Origin: Thermodesulfobacteriota bacterium
Lineage (GTDB): Bacteria > Desulfobacterota > DSM-4660 > Desulfatiglandales > Desulfatiglandaceae
Assembly (NCBI GenBank): GCA_028278625.1
Contig: JANQDY010000236.1
Location: 1 to 39,347 of the forward strand
DNA: 39,347 nt
Reading direction: 5' to 3'
Part shown: positions 33,503 through 39,347 of the stretch, one piece after another
How positions within the stretch are numbered: the stretch's first letter is position 1
Layout: each line of letters starts with the position of its first letter
The notes under the pieces: model-generated
The model's database searches: none
The model's input: the letters and a program-made list of their open reading frames with translations, nothing else
Told to the model about the DNA's origin: nothing
Position numbers and translations under genes: made by a program

Positions 33503-33680
33503 AGCGGGTTCCCCCCTGTCAAAGAAATGAATTGGTCAAGCGCCTTGATGGTGGATAATATGGACAGAAAAATCAAAATGCAATGAAAATCAAGTGGCGC
33601 ATGAATGCCATTGACACCCGGTATCCTGATTATATACCCTTTTCTCTGCATTGATCCCCGCCAGTGAAAAGGAGATGCCC

Positions 33681-34508
33681 GTGGTTCGAGACATGCTGCA
33701 TCATTTGGACCGACTGATAAGGCAAAGACCTGCTTCAAAGGTGGCATTGAGCGCTTTTCGAGACCTGGTGGTGCTGATGGATGGGGTAATCCCGGACATT
33801 GTGCCGGTGGCGCCCAAAGAACCAATGGAATGGGTTCGACACCGGGAAGGGTTCCCGCTTTTTGACAGAGAGGATCTGCCCGTGGATTTCGGGGCCGCAT
33901 CCCGTCTGCTCAAGCGGTTTCTGAAGCACCTGTCAGAAACGGACCGAAAAGATGCGGCGGGCCTTAAAAAGGCCCTTGAGCGTGTCACATCAGATGATTT
34001 ATGGGGCGAGGCCCTTTTTAGAAGGATTCTAGAACAGGATGATATCAAATTGTCACGGATTTCAGAAGATGTAAACCTGGACCCCCAGACACTGCTCTTT
34101 CTGGGACAAACAGCCCTTAAACCTTACATCCACTTGTTCCGCGAGTCAGTCTCGGCGGATCTTGACAAAACCGAATGGCACCATGGATACTGCCCTTTTT
34201 GCGGCTCCTGGCCGCTCATGGCCTTTTTTGAAAAGTCCGGGAAGCGATATCTCCGCTGTGAACTGTGCGGCGAAAAATGGTCCTTTAGCCGGATCAAATG
34301 CCCTTTCTGCAACACCCAGGAACAAGACAAACTGGGGTACTTCGAGGCGGAACAGGAGGAGGGGTTCCGCATCTATTTCTGCCGGGAATGCGGTCGATAC
34401 ATCAAAACAATGGACATGAGGTCTTTTGAAGAGGTGGCACCGCCGGCGCTTGAGAATCTGGCCACCCTCCATCTGGACCTGCTTGCCCGGGACCACGATT
34501 TTCATTAG
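33681..34508 (+). CDS. fdhE: FdhE-like formate dehydrogenase accessory protein
   Basis: 275 residues. The GTG at 33681 has AAGGAG 6 nt upstream; an ATG at 33675 sits right on the ribosome site, and a TTG at 33651 has none. The C-terminal half has four CxxC zinc-ribbon pairs (CPFCGSWP, CELCGEKW, CPFCNTQ, CRECGR), the hallmark of FdhE, which is needed to mature or activate formate dehydrogenases. The gene stands 18 bp before the FdhA start, so it is in the same operon. Confidence 0.9.
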   Translation: MVRDMLHHLDRLIRQRPASKVALSAFRDLVVLMDGVIPDIVPVAPKEPMEWVRHREGFPLFDREDLPVDFGAASRLLKRFLKHLSETDRKDAAGLKKALERVTSDDLWGEALFRRILEQDDIKLSRISEDVNLDPQTLLFLGQTALKPYIHLFRESVSADLDKTEWHHGYCPFCGSWPLMAFFEKSGKRYLRCELCGEKWSFSRIKCPFCNTQEQDKLGYFEAEQEEGFRIYFCRECGRYIKTMDMRSFEEVAPPALENLATLHLDLLARDHDFH

Positions 34509-34526
34509 GAACCAAAAGGAGACCGT

Positions 34527-37500
34527 ATGGATATAACGCGTCGTGATTTCTTTAAGATCACAGGGGCCTCGGCCGCGGGTGCGGCGATCATGGGTCTGGG
34601 CCTTGATTTGAAGCCCGTCAAAGCCCACGGGCAAACCCTGAAACTCCGGTTTGCCAAAGAGACCACCAGCATCTGCTGCTACTGTGCGGTGGGGTGCGGC
34701 GTCATCTGCAGCACGGGACTAACGGGGGCCGGAAAAATCATCAATATCGAGGGAGATCCGGAGCATCCCATCAATGAAGGGGCATTGTGCGCAAAAGGGG
34801 CCGCATTGAGTCAACTGGCCAACAATGATAACCGCATCACCGCACCCATGTATCGGACCCCCTACGGCACTAAATGGCGGACGGTCTCCTGGGACTGGGC
34901 ACTTGAAACCATTGCCGAAAGGGTTAAAAAAAGCCGCGATGCCAGTTTTGTGCACAAGAATGACAAGGACCAGGTGGTCAACCGCACCATGGGCATCGCC
35001 AGTGTGGGCAGTGCGGCCCTGGATAACGAGGAATGCTGGCTGATCCAGGCCCTCATGCGGTCCCTGGGCCTGGTCTATATCGAACATCAGGCCCGTATCT
35101 GACACAGCGCCACGGTTGCGGCTCTGGCAGAGTCGTTCGGACGCGGCGCAATGACCAACCATTGGATCGACATCAAAAACAGCGACTGCATTTTGGTGAT
35201 GGGGTCCAATCCCGCTGAAAACCACCCCATCTCCTTTAAATGGATCACCGACGCCATGAAACATGGGGCAAGTTTGATCAGCGTGGATCCCCGGTTTACC
35301 CGCACATCCAGCAAGGCCGATTTCTATGCGGCCCTTCGATCGGGAACGGACATCGCTTTTCTGGGGGGAATGATCAAATACATTCTGGAAAACGGGCGGT
35401 ATTTCAAGGAATACGTGGCAGCCTACACCAACGCATCCTTTGTGGTGGCAGACACCTATGACTTCAAAGACGGCCTCTTTTCAGGATACGATCCCAAGGC
35501 CCATAAATACGATAAAAGCGTGTGGGCCGTTAAGACCGATGAAAAAGGGAACCCTCAAAAGGATCGCACCCTCGAGGACCCGAGGTGCGTGCTGCAACTG
35601 CTGAAGCAGCACTACCGCCGTTACGATTTGGACACCGTATCCGGCATCACCGGAACTCCCGGGGAGGACTTGCGGAAAATCTACGACATGTACACTGCCA
35701 CCGGCCAAAAGGGAAAGGCAGGCACCATCATGTACGCCATGGGATGGACCCAGCACACGGTGGGCACCCAGAACATCCGGGCCATGAGCATTATTCAACT
35801 GCTCTTGGGAAACATCGGCATGGCCGGCGGCGGCGTGAATGCCCTTCGGGGAGAATCCAATGTGCAGGGCTCCACGGATCACTGCATCCTCTTTCACATA
35901 TGGCCCGGGTACCTTAAAACGCCCAAGGCCTCACAACCAACACTTAAGGCTTACAATGATAAGTACACACCCAAAACCCATGATCCCTTGAGCGCCAACT
36001 GGTGGGGCAATTATCCCAAATACTCCGTAAGTCTGCTCAAAAGCTATTTCGGAGACAAGGCAACCCGGAAAAACGATTTCGGGTACAATTGGATGCCCAA
36101 GCTGGACGACGGCAAGACCTATTCATGGCTGGATCTCTTTGATGCCATGTACCGGGGGGATTTCACGGGCTTCTTTGCATGGGGTCAGAACCCGGCGGCA
36201 TCGGGGGCCGACGCCCGGAAAAACAGGGATGGGTTTGCCAAACTGGACTGGATGGTGAATGTCAATATCTTTGACAATGAAACCGGGTCCTTCTGGAAAG
36301 GGCCGGGAATGGATCCCAAAAAGATCAAAACAGAGGTCTTTTTCCTCCCCTGTGCCGTATCCGTTGAAAAGGAGGGGTCCATCACCAACAGCGGCCGATG
36401 GATGCAGTGGCGTTACAAGGCCGCCAATCCGCCCGGACAGGCCAGACCCGACGGAGACATCCTCATGGCCCTGGGCAACAAGATCAAGGGACTGTATGAA
36501 AATGAAGGTGTTTATCCGGAACCCATCTTAAACCTCAAATGGGATTACGAGACCCGCGGCCATTTTGACGCGCACCTTGTGGCCAGGGAGATCAACGGGT
36601 ATTTTCAAAGAGACGCGACGGTCAAAGGAAAGCACTTCAAGAAGGGAGACCTGGTACCCAGCTTTGCCTTTTTGCAGGATGACGGGTCAACCAGCAGCGG
36701 CAACTGGCTTTACTGCAATTCCTATACGGCAAAAGGGAACATGGCGGCGCGGCGGGTTCGGGAAAAAGAGGGCATCGGCCTGAACCCGGAATGGGCCTGG
36801 TGCTGGCCGGTGAACCGCCGGATCCTGTACAATCGAGCATCGGTGGATCTAAAAGGAAAGCCCTGGGATCCCGGAAGCCCTGTCATCAGTTGGAATGCTT
36901 CAGCCAATGGCGGAAAAGGGACCTGGGTGGGGGACGTGCCAGACGGCGGATGGCCCCCAATGGAGAATCCCGACGGCACGCCCAACCCCAAGACCAAATA
37001 CCCGTTTATCATGCAGAAAGAGGGGCATGGCCAGATCTTCGGGCCCGGCAGGGTCGACGGTCCCCTCCCTGAGCATTATGAAGCCATTGAATGCCCGATT
37101 GCCAAGAACCCCCTGTCGGCACAGCTCCACAATCCGGTGGCGGTGACCTACCGAACGCCCATGGACATCTACAAGAGCTGCGATCCCCGGTATCCGTTCG
37201 TGGGGACCACTTTTCGGGTCTGCGAACACTGGCAGACCGGTGTCATGACCCGATGGCAGCCGTGGCTCCTGGCCACGGAACCGCAGCTCTTTGTGGAGAT
37301 GAGCAGGGAACTGGCCGGAATGAAGGGAATCAAAAATGGTGAAAAGGTGGTCGTGGAATCGGCCCGGGGCAGTCTCATAGCGGTTGCCGTGGTGACGCTT
37401 CGGCTGCAACCCTTCAAGGTTCAGGGGAATATCATTCATCAGGTGGGCCTGCCTTGGCACTACGGATGGGTACATCCCAAAAACGGTGGTGATTCCGCCA

Positions 37501-37583
37501 ATATCCTGACCCCGTCTGCGGGAGACCCCAATACCCGGATTCCCGAAACCAAGGCGTTTATGGTCAATGTGAGAAAGGCATAA
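34527..37583 (+). CDS. fdhA: Formate dehydrogenase catalytic subunit, selenocysteine-containing
   Basis: 1018 residues including Sec at residue 192, encoded by the in-frame TGA at 35100-35102. The downstream frame continues unbroken (HSATVAALAESFGRGAMTNH), exactly as in FdnG-type enzymes. A Tat signal (ITRRDFFKITGASAAGAAIM) exports the folded protein. A 4Fe-4S motif follows (CCYCAVGCGVICSTG ... ALCAKG), then the Mo/W bis-MGD domains and a C-terminal MopB dinucleotide domain. It oxidises formate to CO2 in the periplasm. It is preceded by FdhE and followed by the FeS subunit; no cytochrome b subunit is encoded in the window. Confidence 0.96.
35100..35145 (+). promoter_or_regulatory. Candidate bacterial SECIS element
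   Basis: The TGA and the following ~40 nt can form a hairpin: GCCA and TGGC arms around a GGTTGCGG loop, similar in layout to the fdhF/fdnG elements. It would direct SelB-dependent selenocysteine insertion. The stem was judged by eye. Confidence 0.55.
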
Positions 37584-37597
37584 AAGGAGGTGATCTG

Positions 37598-38353
37598 ATG
37601 AGTGGGAAAGCGATTTTGATTGATACGACCGTATGCACGGCCTGCCGAGGGTGTCAGATTGCCTGCAAGCAATGGAACCGGCTGCCGGCCACCAAAACCG
37701 ATCAATGGGGGAGCATGCAGAACCCCAAGGATTTCTCCTTTGACACCTACAAACTGGTGCGGTTTCAGGAACACAACGGACCGGACAACAAGCCGGTATG
37801 GTATTTTTTTCCGGACCAGTGCCGGCACTGCCTGGCGCCGCCCTGTAAAGAGGCGGTGGACGGCGAGGTATCGGGCGGCATTATCATCGACAGTCAGACC
37901 GGAGCGGTTCTTTACACCGACAAATTGAAGAAGACCGATCCGGATTTCGTCATTGATGCCTGCCCTTTCAATATCCCCAAAGCCCAGGAAAAAACCGGAT
38001 ACATGTCCAAATGCACCATGTGCGTGGACCGGGTGCACAACGGCCTTGTGCCGGCCTGTGTGAAAACATGTCCTACCGGGGCCATGAATTTCGGGGACCG
38101 GGACAAGATGGTGGCCCTGGCAAAGGAGCGCCTGGACAGGGTGAAGAATCGTTTCCCCAGGGCCACCCTCACGGGGCTTGAAGACCTGAGGGTCTTTTAT
38201 CTTCTTTCGGATGTGCCCAAAATGTACTATGAATATGCCCAGGTGGAGAAAATTCCCACGGGGATGGACCGAAAGACGGCCTTTAAGAAGATGGGGCGAT
38301 CGCTCGCGGATCTCTCCCGGGATTGGACCTTCTTAAACCGGCTGTCCGGTTGA
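37598..38353 (+). CDS. fdhB: Formate dehydrogenase FeS subunit
   Basis: 251 residues with four cysteine-rich groups for several 4Fe-4S clusters (CTACRGCQIACKQW, CRHCLAPPC, CPFNIPKAQ, CTMCVDRVHNGLVPACVKTCP). There is no signal peptide and no C-terminal membrane helix, so the protein would be a soluble partner that rides out with the Tat-exported catalytic subunit. Strong ribosome site (AAAGGAGGTGATC). This suggests a periplasmic FdhAB heterodimer passing electrons to a soluble cytochrome c rather than to quinone. Confidence 0.95.
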   Translation: MSGKAILIDTTVCTACRGCQIACKQWNRLPATKTDQWGSMQNPKDFSFDTYKLVRFQEHNGPDNKPVWYFFPDQCRHCLAPPCKEAVDGEVSGGIIIDSQTGAVLYTDKLKKTDPDFVIDACPFNIPKAQEKTGYMSKCTMCVDRVHNGLVPACVKTCPTGAMNFGDRDKMVALAKERLDRVKNRFPRATLTGLEDLRVFYLLSDVPKMYYEYAQVEKIPTGMDRKTAFKKMGRSLADLSRDWTFLNRLSG

Positions 38354-38419
38354 TTGCACAAAAGCCACCATTAACGGAAAAGGCGCTCATATTCCGTTCC
38401 GGTATGAGGAAGATCCGTC

Positions 38420-38992
38420 ATGAGAACCCTTTGCATCCGGGCTGTCATCTTTATGGGACTTGCCCTATGTCCCGGAAACCTGGCCGCGGAGACGGTAAAA
38501 CCGGGAGAGCCCCTACCCTCTTTCACCCTTCCCGTTCCCGAGGATCCTTCTCATCGGGCTTATTTGGGAATCTCAGCGGAAACAGGTGATTTCAAAACCC
38601 CAGACATCAAGGCCCCCGTTGTCATCATTGAAATCTTCAGCATGTACTGTCCCCATTGCCAGGTGGAAGCGCCCATCGTTAACCGGCTTTTTAAGAAAAT
38701 CGAGGGCACCCCATCCCTAAAGGACAGGATCAAGGTGATCGGCATCGGGGTGGGCAATTCCCCCTTTGAGGTGAATGTGTTCAGGAAGCGCTACAACATT
38801 CGATTCCCCCTCTTTCCAGATGGTGGTTTCAAGATTCACGAGATCTTCGGCCAAGTGCGAACACCCTGCTTCATCGGAATACGGCTCAAAGAGGACGGAA
38901 CGAACCGGGTGATCCATCGAAAAATCGGCGGTCTTGGCGGATTGGACCATTTTGTGGATATGATCATTGAAAAAGCCGGTCTGGAGAAATGA
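38420..38992 (+). CDS. Exported thioredoxin-fold protein (TlpA/redoxin-like)
   Basis: 190 residues. Signal peptide (IRAVIFMGLALCPGNLAAET), then a thioredoxin fold with the active-site motif MYCPHCQVEAPIV, a CPHC pair. The rest resembles the AhpC/TSA-like redoxin family (VFRKRYNIRFPLFPDGGFKI). It may keep periplasmic thiols, such as the cysteines of the formate dehydrogenase or cytochromes, reduced or correctly paired. It lies 67 bp after fdhB. Confidence 0.9.
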   Translation: MRTLCIRAVIFMGLALCPGNLAAETVKPGEPLPSFTLPVPEDPSHRAYLGISAETGDFKTPDIKAPVVIIEIFSMYCPHCQVEAPIVNRLFKKIEGTPSLKDRIKVIGIGVGNSPFEVNVFRKRYNIRFPLFPDGGFKIHEIFGQVRTPCFIGIRLKEDGTNRVIHRKIGGLGGLDHFVDMIIEKAGLEK

Positions 38993-38993
38993 C

Positions 38994-39347
38994 ATGACTT
39001 GGAAAACCTGTATGAAGCCCATGGCGCTGGCACTCATGATCGGTGTCTCGGCGGTTCCGGGGCTTTGTGGCGGCGCCTTCGGACGGTCCGATGCCTTTAA
39101 AGAGAATATCTACGATCAGGGTCCCCTAAAGCCGAAAGACAGCCGGCTCAAGGTTCGACCTGGGGATCCGGCCCCCGATTTTGCGCTCCCATCCCTGTCC
39201 GGAAAAAACGTCACCCTGTCCCAATTCCGGGGCAATAAGAATGTGGTCATCTCCTTTGTGCCGGCCGCCTGGACACCGGTCTGCTCTGATCAGTGGCCGG
39301 GATACAATATCATGGAGGACCTGTTTTTGGACCATGACGCCATTTTG
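38994..39347 (+). CDS. Exported peroxiredoxin-like protein, 3' truncated by window
   Basis: 118 codons visible and open to the edge. Signal peptide (MKPMALALMIGVSAVPGLCG), then the AhpC/TSA fold with GDPAPDFALPSLSGKNVTLS and the peroxidatic-type cysteine in AAWTPVCSDQWPG. It starts one base after the stop of the previous gene, so the two are coupled. Two redoxins directly after the formate dehydrogenase genes suggest protection or maturation of the exported enzyme. Confidence 0.85.
   Translation, partial: MTWKTCMKPMALALMIGVSAVPGLCGGAFGRSDAFKENIYDQGPLKPKDSRLKVRPGDPAPDFALPSLSGKNVTLSQFRGNKNVVISFVPAAWTPVCSDQWPGYNIMEDLFLDHDAIL

Noticed and set aside
35100..35102. TGA inside the formate dehydrogenase gene as a nonsense mutation
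   Set aside because: Its position matches the catalytic Sec of FdnG-type enzymes, the frame continues unbroken, and a SECIS-like hairpin follows.
1..39347. tRNA, rRNA, CRISPR or complete insertion sequence
   Set aside because: No cloverleaf, conserved rRNA block, regular repeat-spacer array or intact transposase with terminal repeats was recognised.

Overview
The window reads as chromosome of a strictly anaerobic, Gram-negative bacterium of the sulfate-reducer type (Desulfobacterota, probably Desulfobacterales-like). This is inferred from a selenocysteine formate dehydrogenase with a Tat signal, a fused TRAP permease with a TAXI receptor, UbiD/UbiX, an aldo/keto reductase with two FeS clusters, flavodoxin-ferredoxin fusions, and an outer-membrane porin. 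No rRNA, tRNA, CRISPR array or complete insertion sequence was seen.

Region 1 (1-9151) looks like one catabolic locus: the 3' end of an acyl-CoA synthetase, a TAXI-TRAP uptake system, a UbiD decarboxylase, a nitroreductase-like flavoprotein, an Old Yellow Enzyme-type reductase with a C-terminal Cys motif, and the UbiX prenyl-FMN maker. A convergent PAS/sigma-54 activator follows. Together they suggest uptake, prFMN-dependent (de)carboxylation, flavin reduction and CoA activation of an aromatic or unsaturated acid. The substrate is unknown.

Region 2 (9380-17624) appears to be a TetR-controlled group: a metallo-beta-lactamase-fold hydrolase, a TetR regulator, a Tat-signal protein made only of the C-terminal part of aldehyde:ferredoxin oxidoreductase, a Rossmann protein, a membrane metallophosphoesterase, an MFS exporter, a ferredoxin-like aldo/keto reductase, a truncated TetR and an acyl-CoA dehydrogenase. 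A nearly identical 29-bp promoter/operator precedes the hydrolase and tetR, and weaker copies lie before two more genes.

Region 3 (17625-18269) is a scar with a REP-type transposase fragment and a duplicated tail of the aldo/keto reductase.

Region 4 (18270-23039, minus strand) is a zinc-uptake operon: His-rich outer-membrane porin, ZnuA, ZnuC and ZnuB. A 30-bp palindrome overlaps its promoter, and a Cys-rich ribbon-helix-helix protein lies just upstream.

Region 5 (23146-28024) holds an AraC regulator facing a Tat/lipobox flavodoxin-ferredoxin protein, a frameshifted DUF5329 gene, a second flavodoxin-ferredoxin protein and a lipoprotein. Region 6 (28318-33502) has an SDR reductase, a membrane nucleotide cyclase with a PilZ-like tail, and a large MscS-type channel. 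Region 7 (33681-39347) is a formate dehydrogenase operon (FdhE, Sec-containing FdhA, FdhB) followed by two exported thioredoxin-fold proteins, the last cut by the window edge.
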